Of a DNA stretch of 41,342 bases, positions 1 through 8,008 are shown piece after piece; positions within the stretch are counted from its first letter, which is position 1; each line of letters starts with the position of its first letter. The notes under the pieces were generated by a model, which saw only the letters and a program-made list of their open reading frames with translations, was not told where the DNA came from and made no database searches. Made by a program: the position numbers and the translations under genes. The stretch lies in NCBI GenBank assembly GCA_016187465.1, contig JACPJQ010000001.1, positions 1 to 41,342 of the forward strand, read 5' to 3'. This DNA is from Candidatus Woesearchaeota archaeon (lineage in GTDB: Archaea > Nanobdellota > Nanobdellia > Woesearchaeales > GW2011-AR4).

Positions 1-2
1 AA

Positions 3-104
3 AGAATGAAGAAAGAAAAAATCAGCGATCAAAAGATAAGAGATGCGATGCTCAAATCAGGATGGAAAAAAGAAGTTGTTGATAATCTCATGAAAAAGCA
101 ATAG
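3..104 (+). CDS. C-terminal end of an unidentified protein (cut by window edge)
   Basis: The reading frame is open to the left edge and ends at a TAG at 102-104. From the first ATG (position 6) it encodes 32 residues, basic and helical, ending in a motif of the type LKSGWKKEVVDNLMKK. Short C-terminal helices of this kind (a 'SGW...V...L' pattern) are common in small archaeal proteins. Because the frame continues upstream of the ATG, this is probably the tail of a longer gene rather than a complete small gene. The function cannot be told. Confidence 0.35.
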   Translation, partial: RMKKEKISDQKIRDAMLKSGWKKEVVDNLMKKQ

Positions 105-113
105 TTATGTAAA

Positions 114-434
114 ATGGCCAGGATTCATGGTTTAGTTTATGTTGCGCTGTGCACGAAATCAAAGGCAAGGACACTAGAATTGAGCTGGAAGGGCGAATTG
201 CTAAAGCAGCAAGCAAGGGAAAATTTGGAATCTGAGAAAGGAAAAGATCTAAGAAAAAGAAGAGGCAATGAAATTGAATCCGTCTTTGGAGATGGAAAAC
301 TAAACAAGAGTAAAGACAGGTATTTGCTTAGAGGTCTATCAAAAGTAAACATCGAAGCTGGTTTGTATTATATATCGCATAATTTGAGGAAAATTCAAAC
401 TTTCATTAATCAGAAAATGCAAACGCCGAACTGA
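114..434 (+). pseudogene. Transposase C-terminal fragment (DDE type, IS1182/IS5-like)
   Basis: The 106 residues match only the last quarter of a DDE-type insertion-sequence transposase. The diagnostic stretch is RKRRGNEIESVFGDGKLN, which holds the final catalytic Glu region, followed by an RYLLRGLSKVNIEAGLYYISHNLRKI helix typical of the IS1182/DDE_Tnp_1_6 C-terminus. The catalytic Asp residues and the N-terminal DNA-binding part are missing. This is therefore a decayed remnant, and the first Met is probably not a true start. Family assignment is from memory of the motif; the exact IS family is uncertain. Confidence 0.65.
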
Positions 435-836
435 TTGCATTATTTTTAAAAATAATTCTGAAAATTTAAACCTTTTTAGACAGCCCCCTAACTTTTATTT
501 CTTTAATTTCAAACTAGAAATAGTTTTTGTTCTGTGCTCAGTTTACCCGCCGGTCATAGACACAGTGGAACTGATGTTTTAGAATTTGCAGAATAAGAAT
601 TTTACGACGCGGAGTAATTTACCCACCCAAATTCCGCAAAGTAGCCATATTATGCAAACTATTTGGCGATTTTATAGATTATGAAAAACTCTCACGTCGA
701 TAAAAAGATTAAAAAAATACTGAAAAAACCAAAAAAATGCAATTTGCGGAAGTCAGGTTACTAAATTTGTTAAATTACAATATAGTAAATAATTAAGATT
801 AGCCTTATTTTGTTTATTTTCAATAACGAAAATAAA
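435..836. other. AT-rich gap with a short inverted repeat and a doubtful micro-ORF
   Basis: No convincing gene is seen. A 9-bp inverted repeat TTCCGCAAA (632-640) / TTTGCGGAA (743-751) brackets about 100 bp and could be a leftover of the neighbouring insertion sequence. A 27-codon lysine-rich frame at 681-764 has an ATG but no recognisable domain or ribosome site. I do not call it a gene. Confidence 0.3.
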
Positions 837-3800
837 TTATTTTTTAAGTTTCTTTTCCATCTCGCTTATTGCCAAAGTTGTTTTAAGCACCGTATCTGGA
901 TTTAACGAAATTGAGTCAATGCCGCATTTAACTAAGAACTGAGCAAAGTCTATATGGTCTGATGGACCCTGGCCGCAAATTCCCACTTTCCTTTTGTTTT
1001 TCTTCGCTTTCTTTATTAGTTCGTCAATTAAATTTTTTACCGCTGGGTTTCTTTCGTCATAAAGCCTGCTGACAAGCTCTGAATCCCGGTCTAAGCCTAA
1101 AGTTAACTGAGTCAAATCATTGCTGCCAATGCTAAACCCATCAAATATTTTCGCAAAATCGTCAGCCAGGATAACATTTGAAGGAATTTCTGCCATGACA
1201 TAAATTTCCAGCCCATTCTTGCCCCGGATTAAGCCGTATTTTTTCATCTCGGCAACAACCTGCTTTCCTTCATCAACAGTCCTGCAAAATGGAATCATAA
1301 GCTTGATGTTATTCAAGCCCATTTCCTCCCTTGCTTTTTTCATTGCCATGCATTCCAATCCAAAAGCTTCCCTGTAGCTGCCGGCATAGTATCTTGAAGC
1401 GCCTCTCCAGCCAAGCATTGGGTTTTCTTCTTTTGGCTCAAATTCACTGCCTCCAATCAGATTGGCATACTCATTTGTTTTAAAGTCCGACATCCTTACT
1501 ATGACGTCTTTTGGATAGAAAGCAGCTCCAATCATTGCAACTCCCTCTGCGAGCTTCTCAACAAAAAAATCAACCTTGTTTTTGTAAGCGTAAGTCAATT
1601 CATCAATTATATCCTTTGTTTTCCTGTCTTTGAGTTTGCTGTAATGCAGCAGCGCCAATGGATGAACCTTGATATAAGAGCTTATAATAAACTCCTCCCT
1701 AGCCAAACCTACACCGTCATTTGGGATGAAAGAGAATTCAAATGCCTGGTCGGGGTTGCCGACGTTCATCATTATCATTGTTTTAGGCCTTTTTAATTTT
1801 TTTAGGTCCACTTTTTTGATTTCAAACTTGAGTTTGCCTTTGTAAACCTTGCCGACTTCGCCTTCTGCGCAGCTCACTGTGACATCGGTTCCCGTCTTGA
1901 CAATTTCTGTTCCGTGCTCGGTTCCCACAATTGCAGGAATTCCGAGTTCTCTTGTTACTATGGCGGCATGGCAATTAGATGCAATTAAAGGAGTATAGTT
2001 ATCTGTAAAAACCAAATAATTATGATTCATCTCCTCTGATGCTTCAACGGTTATATCATATACTTCTTGCACTCCTAAATCAGATTCAAGCTTTATTCTC
2101 TGCATTGAAAAATCAGAATTCAGTATATTTTCGAATGATGATGCATCTTCCAGTTTTGGCAAAATTTTCTTTAATATTGCGGATGCAGATATAGATCTGT
2201 TACGTCGTATATAACTATATTTTATTCTATCTCCTTCATCAATATTTTTTATAACATCGGACAAAACCTGTCTTGATAAGAATCTTTTTCCGCTTGTGTA
2301 TCTTGATATTTCCCCTTTTACCCTCTTTGTAAACTTTAAGAGTTTTTCCGCATTTTCGCTGTAAGATACAACATACCGGCTTTTCCTTTTAATGATTGTT
2401 GGAATGATACCTATTCTATAACTTGCTATAACAATTGCTTCCAGTAGGCCTCTATTAATTTCACCAACTGTAATCTGCAATTGGTGGTGCGATATATTTC
2501 CATCCCCATCAATAAATCCTGCCAAATATCTAAGAAGAAGAGGCTCATCCATGGACAATACCAAATCCTGAAGTTGTTTCTCGCTGTCAACCAGTTGAGT
2601 ATATATATTCTTACTATAACATTGAAAATTTACAACATTGCTTCTTTTATCAGATACTTTTTTAAGGATTGCCCCATAGACCTCCTTGAAATTTGAGCAT
2701 AGAGTGTCAATAAAATATGTTTTATCCGGAATCATCTCTTGGGTGAAGCTTACAACATACCCTCCTTGTTTATTTCTAATCCAAGATCCATCCGATAACA
2801 AAGCCCCGAGTAAATAAGATTTTTTTTCTGTAATTACCGTATTCCCCCATTGAGGTATTTTTTCTGATACCAAAACTCCCTCTTCGGATTTGATTATATC
2901 CCGTATATGTTTCTTAATGACTTTCCTATCATTGAGGGTAAAGAACTTGTGATCAGGAGTAGAGATAATAAAATTCTGTTTCGATCTTAATGTCGGAGAA
3001 ACCTGGAATTTACAAACATTTGATTTTCTCATTTCAGAAGCGATAATTCTTCTCCAAATAATTTTATTAGTGTTGACATCGAGAGAGGTTGTGTAAAGAT
3101 CATTTTTATCTGAAAATTCCGAATGAATTTGTTTTATGGTCAGAAATCCCCTATTAGTGAGTAATTTTGTACTTCCAAAAAAACATGTTCTGCCTCCTTT
3201 GTCGGTAACTACTCCACCTGCTATCTTAAGGATTGGCTCCCAGTCAGGATCTGTTTTCTCTGTTATAAGAACTTCTCCCTTCTTGAAACTTTTAATGCCT
3301 TTTACACTTTTTATCACATGTGCTTTACCGTTACTTATTTTCATCCCTACGCTTAAGCCAGTCACAACAACAGGCCCTTTCTCTTTCAGGATGTATTCCT
3401 CAAGGACGTTTACATTTCTCTGGCTCTGAACTGTCTCAGGCCTTGCCTGGACGATAAACAGCTCGTTTGTCATTCCGTCTTTCGCCCATTCCATATCCAT
3501 TGGCTTGAATTTTTTGGCTTTTCCCGAGTAATAGTCCTCTATGATGCAGGCCCATTCTGACAGCTTAAGGATTTCATCATCGTTAAGCACAAACTTAAAG
3601 CGCTTCTCATAAGGAACTTCTATATTTTCAGTTGTGTGCTTTGTTCCCTGCTCGCTGTAAACCATCATTATTTTTTTGCTGCCGAGCTTTTTGCTTATAA
3701 TCGGCCTGTAGCCTTTATTCAGTGTCGGCTTGAATACATAAAACTGGTCCGGGTTTACGGAGCCCTGCACTATATTTTCTCCAAGGCCATAGGCGCCATT

Positions 3801-4481
3801 TATCAAAACAGCATCCTTAAATCCCGTTTCCGTGTCGATAGAAAACATCACACCGGAGCAGGCTTTGTCGCTTCTGACCATTTTTTGCACGCCGACTGAC
3901 AAAGAAACCCTGAAATGGCCAAAGCCCTTGTCAACCCTGTAGGAGATTGCCCTGTTTGTGAACAGCGAAGCGAAGCATTTCTTTGTTGCTTCAATCAGAG
4001 CATGCTCGCCCCTTATGTTGAGATAAGTTTCCTGCTGGCCCGCGAAACTGGCGTCGGGAAGGTCTTCTGCCGTGGCAGAACTCCTAACAGCAACATCTGC
4101 ATTAGCGCCATATTGCTTACAAAGTTTTTTGTATGATTTAACAGTTTCCTCTTTTAATTCCAGAGGCAATTCGGATCTTAGTATTATATCGCGCGCTTGT
4201 TTTCCTATTTCGCTCAAATTTTTTTTGTTTTTATTCAAGCTTTTTAATATTTTTTTTATTTCATTTTTGATTCCTGCTTTTTCAAGAAAATAATTGTAGG
4301 CATGCGCGGTGACTGCAAACCCGTTTGGAACCTTGACTCCCTTTTTTGTGAGATTCCTGTACATCTCCCCCAAAGAGGCGTTCTTGCCGCCGACTATGGG
4401 GACATCTTCAATTCCCAGCTCATTAAACCAAAGAATGAATTTTTTATCCCTGACCAAGATACCGCCTCTTTGTTGAATCAC
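837..4481 (-). CDS. ppsA: Phosphoenolpyruvate synthase precursor containing an intein
   Basis: The enzyme converts pyruvate + ATP + water to PEP + AMP + phosphate, the entry to gluconeogenesis in many archaea. The 1214-residue precursor has an N-terminal ATP-grasp domain (roughly residues 20-350, starting VPIVGGKNASLGEM), the swivelling phosphohistidine domain, and a C-terminal PEP-binding barrel with IGSNDLTQLTLGLDRD and GICGQGPS (catalytic Cys). Residues 433-836 are an intein inserted between GGRT and CHAAIV, next to the phosphohistidine. Without it the product is about 810 residues, normal for the family. The start used is GTG at 4481. An alternative is the TTG at 4454, which follows a GAGGCGG ribosome-site-like sequence and fits the usual N-terminus (DKKFILWFNELG) better. 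TATA-like sequences lie just upstream of 4481. Confidence 0.95.
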   Translation of the reverse strand: MIQQRGGILVRDKKFILWFNELGIEDVPIVGGKNASLGEMYRNLTKKGVKVPNGFAVTAHAYNYFLEKAGIKNEIKKILKSLNKNKKNLSEIGKQARDIILRSELPLELKEETVKSYKKLCKQYGANADVAVRSSATAEDLPDASFAGQQETYLNIRGEHALIEATKKCFASLFTNRAISYRVDKGFGHFRVSLSVGVQKMVRSDKACSGVMFSIDTETGFKDAVLINGAYGLGENIVQGSVNPDQFYVFKPTLNKGYRPIISKKLGSKKIMMVYSEQGTKHTTENIEVPYEKRFKFVLNDDEILKLSEWACIIEDYYSGKAKKFKPMDMEWAKDGMTNELFIVQARPETVQSQRNVNVLEEYILKEKGPVVVTGLSVGMKISNGKAHVIKSVKGIKSFKKGEVLITEKTDPDWEPILKIAGGVVTDKGGRTCFFGSTKLLTNRGFLTIKQIHSEFSDKNDLYTTSLDVNTNKIIWRRIIASEMRKSNVCKFQVSPTLRSKQNFIISTPDHKFFTLNDRKVIKKHIRDIIKSEEGVLVSEKIPQWGNTVITEKKSYLLGALLSDGSWIRNKQGGYVVSFTQEMIPDKTYFIDTLCSNFKEVYGAILKKVSDKRSNVVNFQCYSKNIYTQLVDSEKQLQDLVLSMDEPLLLRYLAGFIDGDGNISHHQLQITVGEINRGLLEAIVIASYRIGIIPTIIKRKSRYVVSYSENAEKLLKFTKRVKGEISRYTSGKRFLSRQVLSDVIKNIDEGDRIKYSYIRRNRSISASAILKKILPKLEDASSFENILNSDFSMQRIKLESDLGVQEVYDITVEASEEMNHNYLVFTDNYTPLIASNCHAAIVTRELGIPAIVGTEHGTEIVKTGTDVTVSCAEGEVGKVYKGKLKFEIKKVDLKKLKRPKTMIMMNVGNPDQAFEFSFIPNDGVGLAREEFIISSYIKVHPLALLHYSKLKDRKTKDIIDELTYAYKNKVDFFVEKLAEGVAMIGAAFYPKDVIVRMSDFKTNEYANLIGGSEFEPKEENPMLGWRGASRYYAGSYREAFGLECMAMKKAREEMGLNNIKLMIPFCRTVDEGKQVVAEMKKYGLIRGKNGLEIYVMAEIPSNVILADDFAKIFDGFSIGSNDLTQLTLGLDRDSELVSRLYDERNPAVKNLIDELIKKAKKNKRKVGICGQGPSDHIDFAQFLVKCGIDSISLNPDTVLKTTLAISEMEKKLKK
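1974..3185 (-). mobile_element. Intein with LAGLIDADG homing endonuclease inside ppsA
   Basis: The 404-residue element spans precursor residues 433-836. It begins with Cys (CFFGSTKLLT, block A) and has block B as STPDH (T508, H511). Two LAGLIDADG-type endonuclease motifs follow: YLLGALLSDGSW near 556-567 and YLAGFIDGDGN near 652-662. Block F is VYDITVEASEEMNHNYLV. It ends IASN followed by extein Cys 837. Both LAGLIDADG motifs keep an acidic residue, so homing activity is plausible. The residue before the terminal Asn is Ser instead of the usual His; inteins with a non-His residue there are known and some still splice. Excision would restore GGRTCHAAIV around the catalytic His. Confidence 0.93.
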
Positions 4482-4534
4482 ATATGATTGTTAATATAAA
4501 GGTTTTGTTATTTCTTTCCAGTATAAACCATATC

Positions 4535-4573
4535 TATACTCACGGACAAAAATAATTATACAATAGTTGTCCG
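4535..4573. repeat. Palindromic intergenic element, copy 1
   Basis: The sequence TATACTCACGGACAAA is followed by an AT-rich centre and by TTGTCC, forming a GGACAA/TTGTCC inverted repeat. A closely similar element lies at 6714-6750. Each sits about 55-110 bp upstream of a minus-strand gene start (ppsA; the PfkB kinase) and downstream of another minus-strand gene. It could be an operator or a terminator. Confidence 0.5.
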
Positions 4574-4586
4574 TTCGTAATATGTT

Positions 4587-4752
4587 GAAAATTCTATGTA
4601 GAATTTTCGAGCATTCGCAAATCTTTGATTTGCTCTACAAAGAAAACCTTACGGGTTTTCGAGTGCTCAAAAATTTCATCAATTTATAATAAATACGTGA
4701 AATTTTTGACAAGCAAATGACTTATTTATGTATAAATAACTGTGTCATTTGC
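4587..4752. repeat. Run of five perfect inverted repeats
   Basis: Five perfect inverted repeats follow one another in 166 bp. They are: GAAAATTCTA/TAGAATTTTC (4587-4608); GCAAATC/GATTTGC (4617-4633); GAAAACC/GGTTTTC (4642-4660); CAAAAATTTCA/TGAAATTTTTG (4668-4708); and GCAAATGAC/GTCATTTGC (4713-4752), the last enclosing a further TTATTTAT/ATAAATAA pair. The run fills the gap between the acetyltransferase gene's stop and the ppsA upstream region. It could form consecutive RNA hairpins on either strand. Confidence 0.75.
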
Positions 4753-5165
4753 TATATGTGGGGAATCCCATCCCAGTCATAAGGCTTTGAAATCGATTTA
4801 AAATTATGCTTTTCATAGAATTTCTGAGCTTGTACTTGAGACTGGAGCCATATTTTTTTGGGTTTAAGCTTTTTTATATCCTTAAGCATATAATCAAGAA
4901 TGCCGCTGCTTATGCCTTTGCCCCTGTATTCTTTTTTTGTCGCCATTCTGCCAATTTTGAATTCGCCTTTTGACGGCTGCCTGAATCGCGCTGTTGACAT
5001 TATTTTGTTGTCGACAATTGCAATATATTGAACAGCAACCTTATCATTTTCATCTGGCTCCAATCCTGGCCTGCATTTCTGTTCTATCTCAAAAACTTCC
5101 ACCCTAAGCCTTATTATATCTATAAATTCACCCAAAGTCTTAACTTTTTTGTATTTGATTTTCAT
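4752..5165 (-). CDS. GNAT-family N-acetyltransferase (ElaA/YitI-like)
   Basis: The protein (137 residues from the start chosen here) is predicted to transfer an acetyl group from acetyl-CoA to an amine; the substrate is unknown. The acetyl-CoA binding signature is IGRMATKKEYRGKGISSGIL. The C-terminal pattern AQKFYEKHNF...WDGIPHI matches ElaA-like acetyltransferases. The frame stays open upstream to 5273, but that extension runs through two hairpins and lacks family similarity. The start is therefore placed at Met 5165, which gives MKIKYKKVKTLGEFIDIIRLR, a normal N-terminus. Inverted repeats border the gene on both sides. Confidence 0.85.
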   Translation of the reverse strand: MKIKYKKVKTLGEFIDIIRLRVEVFEIEQKCRPGLEPDENDKVAVQYIAIVDNKIMSTARFRQPSKGEFKIGRMATKKEYRGKGISSGILDYMLKDIKKLKPKKIWLQSQVQAQKFYEKHNFKSISKPYDWDGIPHI

Positions 5166-5190
5166 ATTCAGTGATGGACATTTTAAGTAT

Positions 5191-5281
5191 AGAGAATTTT
5201 GAATATCCATATAATTGTCAAAATTCTCTAAGAGAACTTTGAAAGTAAAGTGGCAAAATTGAGGGTTATTCAAAGTTCTCT
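5191..5281. repeat. Two adjacent perfect hairpins of one sequence family
   Basis: AGAGAATTTTGA (5191-5202) pairs with TCAAAATTCTCT (5218-5229). One base later AGAGAACTTTGAA (5231-5243) pairs with TTCAAAGTTCTCT (5269-5281). The arms of the two hairpins are near-identical, and a third member lies at 16891-16944. They occupy the space between the acetyltransferase start and the divergent Rieske gene, so they may be regulatory or a small mobile repeat. Confidence 0.7.
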
Positions 5282-5309
5282 ATAAATACATTTTCAATTA
5301 GCAAAAACC

Positions 5310-5319
5310 TTAAATATAA
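5310..5319 (+). promoter_or_regulatory. TATA box of the Rieske gene
   Basis: An AAACC purine-rich element followed by TTAAATATAA is centred about 25 nt before the ATG at 5339. This is the archaeal BRE/TATA spacing expected for a leaderless transcript. Confidence 0.6.
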
Positions 5320-5338
5320 TCAAGAATATCTATCCTTT

Positions 5339-5647
5339 ATGCCAAACTTCGTAAAAGTCGCAGGCATCAGCGATTTGAAACCGGGAGAAAACAAAGTTGT
5401 CAATGTTAACGGTGTAGACGTTGCGCTGTTCAATGTCAACGGAGAATTTTTTGCCATCGGCAACACCTGCCTTCACAGAGGCGGCCCGTTGGGTGAGGGG
5501 TTTCTCGAGGAAGATGTTGTTACGTGCCCGTGGCACGGGTGGCGCTTTAATGTGAAGACCGGAGAAAACGCCATGATGCCGAATGCAAAAGTTCCCAAGT
5601 ATGAAGTTAAGGTTGAAGGAAATGATGTGATGGTTGCAGTTGACTAA
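5339..5647 (+). CDS. Rieske-type [2Fe-2S] ferredoxin
   Basis: This 102-residue soluble electron-transfer protein carries the two cluster-binding boxes C-L-H (Cys44, His46) and C-P-W-H (Cys63, His66), within NTCLHRGGPLGEG and VVTCPWHGWRF. Length and lack of a membrane helix match NirD/BphF-like Rieske ferredoxins rather than the membrane Rieske subunit of cytochrome bc complexes. The redox partner is not apparent: neighbours are an acetyltransferase and a sugar kinase, on the other strand. It is convergent with the kinase gene, with 11 bp between the two stop codons. Confidence 0.93.
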   Translation: MPNFVKVAGISDLKPGENKVVNVNGVDVALFNVNGEFFAIGNTCLHRGGPLGEGFLEEDVVTCPWHGWRFNVKTGENAMMPNAKVPKYEVKVEGNDVMVAVD

Positions 5648-5658
5648 AGAATTGCTTT

Positions 5659-6642
5659 TCAAATCCTCTTTTTGTGTATCGTGACTTTCAGCTTTTTCAT
5701 CGCTTTTATTGCCTCATTAAACGTCAATAAAATATTTTTTGCGCCATAATGGGATATGACAGACTGCGCGTTTGCGATTCCGAGCTTTATTGCAAATTCT
5801 ATGTCATTCTTTCTTATTATTCCTGACAAGAATGAAGATGCAAAAGCATCACCAGCTCCGGTTGCATCAGCAATCTTCACCGGCGGAGGGTAAGCTGAAT
5901 AGATATGATCTTGGTTGATTACATATAGGTTGTTTCTGCCGTCTGTTATCACAACAATTTTTGGCCCCAGGCCCCTGAGCTTGAGCAAAAGCCCTTGGAT
6001 TGCATCATTGCCAACAAGCAGAATGGCTTCTTCCTTGTTCAAAACCAATAATTCTGTCTTGCTTATTATGCCGCCTAGGTACTTGCTTCCCTTTTCAGCA
6101 AGATATATGCTTGGGTTGAAGGCTATTTTTATCCTGTTTTGCTGCGCAAACTCCGCCAATTTTTCCAGAGTATGAAAAGATTCATTCATCATTGAGCAGA
6201 AATAAAACCATTTTGCCTTTAATTTTTTGTACGGAATTTCGTCATGCCTAAGATCGTCATTAATGCCTTTGTAAACCAGGATAGTCCTGTCGTGCTCCAA
6301 AGTGTCCAAAATGACAGAATAGCCTGCATTTCCATTGCCATGGCTGCAAAGAAGGTTTATTTTTTCCTTTACAAGATTTTTATGGATAAAGTCTGAGTTT
6401 GTGCCTTGGCCCAGCTTGCCGACAAATGCAACTTTGTGTCCAAGCCTCGACAGCGCAACAGCGGTGTTTGTTCCGCCGCCGCCAGTTGAAAACTCAAGCT
6501 CGTCAATCAATATTTTAGAGCCGCTGGGGAAAGCCAATAAGTCAGTTTCACCTTTCGGATCTATTATCTTTATCAGCTCGGAAAATCTTGTCCTTGCAAA
6601 AACGTCAAGAGTGGCAGAGCCGACTGTGATTACATCGTACAT
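5659..6642 (-). CDS. PfkB/ribokinase-family carbohydrate or nucleoside kinase
   Basis: This 327-residue kinase is predicted to phosphorylate a sugar or nucleoside using ATP. The N-terminal PfkB signature region is STGGGGTNTAVALSRLGHKVAFVGKLG. The C-terminal signature is DATGAGDAF (residues 259-267), with the catalytic Asp at 265. Substrate specificity (ribose, fructose, adenosine or other) cannot be decided from sequence alone. The start ATG at 6642 is preceded at -26 by a TATA box (6664-6671), so the message is probably leaderless. It is transcribed in the same direction as the NurA-like gene upstream but has its own promoter. Confidence 0.9.
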   Translation of the reverse strand: MYDVITVGSATLDVFARTRFSELIKIIDPKGETDLLAFPSGSKILIDELEFSTGGGGTNTAVALSRLGHKVAFVGKLGQGTNSDFIHKNLVKEKINLLCSHGNGNAGYSVILDTLEHDRTILVYKGINDDLRHDEIPYKKLKAKWFYFCSMMNESFHTLEKLAEFAQQNRIKIAFNPSIYLAEKGSKYLGGIISKTELLVLNKEEAILLVGNDAIQGLLLKLRGLGPKIVVITDGRNNLYVINQDHIYSAYPPPVKIADATGAGDAFASSFLSGIIRKNDIEFAIKLGIANAQSVISHYGAKNILLTFNEAIKAMKKLKVTIHKKRI

Positions 6643-6663
6643 AAGTTTTTATGAATTTGGCAG

Positions 6664-6671
6664 TTTATATA
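6664..6671 (-). promoter_or_regulatory. TATA box of the PfkB kinase gene
   Basis: On the minus strand the sequence reads AACTATATAAACTG. It is centred about 26 nt before the start codon, which predicts a leaderless mRNA. Confidence 0.55.
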
Positions 6672-6713
6672 GTTTTTTGTTTTTTGAATCAAACTCTGAT
6701 GAAAGAAATTAAT

Positions 6714-6750
6714 TATACTCACGGGCAAATATAATTGAGCAATTGTTGCC
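6714..6750. repeat. Palindromic intergenic element, copy 2
   Basis: TATACTCACGGGCAAA, an AT-rich centre and TTGTTGCC form a GGCAA/TTGCC inverted repeat. It is similar over its whole length to the element at 4535-4573, with compensating changes in the arms (GGACAA/TTGTCC there). Conservation of pairing suggests the hairpin or the dyad itself matters. Confidence 0.5.
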
Positions 6751-6807
6751 TTTACTATATTGATACAGAACACTGAACAAAAATAATCAGCAAGGCAAAT
6801 TAAGATT

Positions 6808-7842
6808 TCAAAAACTTATCCTATCCAGAATTTCATGCGCATTAACAGAACTTACATATTTCTCAATATTTTTATTTTTCAGCTTTACAAGAAACATTGT
6901 CTTCAACGATTCTTTCTCGTTATTGCCTACCCGTGCAACTCTGTCTGCCTCCACCAAGCCATATGGATAGCCGATGAAAATTGGATCGAGGCAATTGCAT
7001 GCCAAATCATTTATTGCACCTTCCGCTCTTGTTTTCTGCTCATTGAAGACCTCAAACCTGAAAATATGCTTTGATTTTTCATGGAATTTGGCAAAAAACA
7101 TCTCTGCTTTATGGCTGGGGCTGCTTATTTTAACAATCGGATGGTAATACCAATATGGAAGCGTGCTGATGCTGTCCAAAACAACGCTAAGCAAGTTCCC
7201 ATTATCGGTAAACAAGGAGCTTGTTTTGCTCAAAGCGGACAAAACAACATTGTTTCTGCTGCAGGAATCGTAAAGCTCTGACAGATATCTGCTTTCGTCT
7301 GTCAAAGTGGCCTGCAGGCTGCCGTCCAAAACAATTATGTCAGATATTTTTTCGTCAGCGACCAGTTTTGCAAGCTTCAGCTCGGCAAACCTCCTTACAG
7401 CATTTGTAGCAGCGGCTATGCCCGCCCTGCTTATTCCAAGCATCAATGTATTGTCAAGCGAGCTGAAGGTCACATCATGAAATTCCAAGGGATTTTTCAT
7501 ATTGAAGAATGACGTTGCATAGTGAATTTCATTGTCTTTGTTCAGCGCTTCGGTAAAAGCAAAAATCTCAAATTTCCTGATTGCTATTTTTTTGTTATTC
7601 TGGTGGACTGCATAGCAGATTCTTATCAAATTCAATGAAAAATTGGCTGAGCCGATTATTTCAGCATTTCCGCCGTCAATAAACGCAATTTTTTTGCCTG
7701 AAATTGACTTTTTTATCCCATGGAAATTTTTTTTGTCTAATTTATACGGCACATAGCCTTCTCCGGAGAATTTGGGGTATGCTGCTGCAGTTAAATTCCA
7801 GTTCAGTGATTTTAGGATTTTATCGATAATTTTATCGTACAT
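6808..7842 (-). CDS. nurA: NurA-domain 5'-3' nuclease
   Basis: NurA works with the HerA helicase to resect DNA ends in archaeal double-strand break repair. This 344-residue protein has the acidic motifs of the family: IAFIDGGNAEI (Asp56), IIVLDGSLQ (Asp173), and the C-terminal FIGYPYGLVEADRVARV block. No herA, mre11 or rad50 is in the window, so the usual operon is absent; it may be a divergent NurA-like paralogue. The ATG at 7842 is preceded at about -25 by TTAAAAAAT (minus strand, 7863-7871), giving a likely leaderless transcript. It is divergent from topA. Confidence 0.8.
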   Translation of the reverse strand: MYDKIIDKILKSLNWNLTAAAYPKFSGEGYVPYKLDKKNFHGIKKSISGKKIAFIDGGNAEIIGSANFSLNLIRICYAVHQNNKKIAIRKFEIFAFTEALNKDNEIHYATSFFNMKNPLEFHDVTFSSLDNTLMLGISRAGIAAATNAVRRFAELKLAKLVADEKISDIIVLDGSLQATLTDESRYLSELYDSCSRNNVVLSALSKTSSLFTDNGNLLSVVLDSISTLPYWYYHPIVKISSPSHKAEMFFAKFHEKSKHIFRFEVFNEQKTRAEGAINDLACNCLDPIFIGYPYGLVEADRVARVGNNEKESLKTMFLVKLKNKNIEKYVSSVNAHEILDRISF

Positions 7843-7977
7843 CGGCTACGGAACGCTAATCGATTTTTTAAGCTTATTGGTTTGTTGATTAAGATTTTTA
7901 ATATCCGTTTTTATAGTCGGTGATTTTATTGGATTTCAAGGAAAATAATATTAAAAAATAACAATTTTCATAACTTT

Positions 7978-7987
7978 TTTAAATAAT
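7978..7987 (+). promoter_or_regulatory. TATA box of topA
   Basis: TTTAAATAAT is centred about 26 nt before the ATG at 8009, consistent with leaderless transcription. Confidence 0.5.
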
Positions 7988-8008
7988 CGACTAACATCTG
8001 ACAAATCG

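Noticed and set aside
6835-7409. Plus-strand frames opposite the NurA-like gene
   Set aside because: They are antisense shadows with no family similarity; the minus-strand protein has clear motifs and a promoter.
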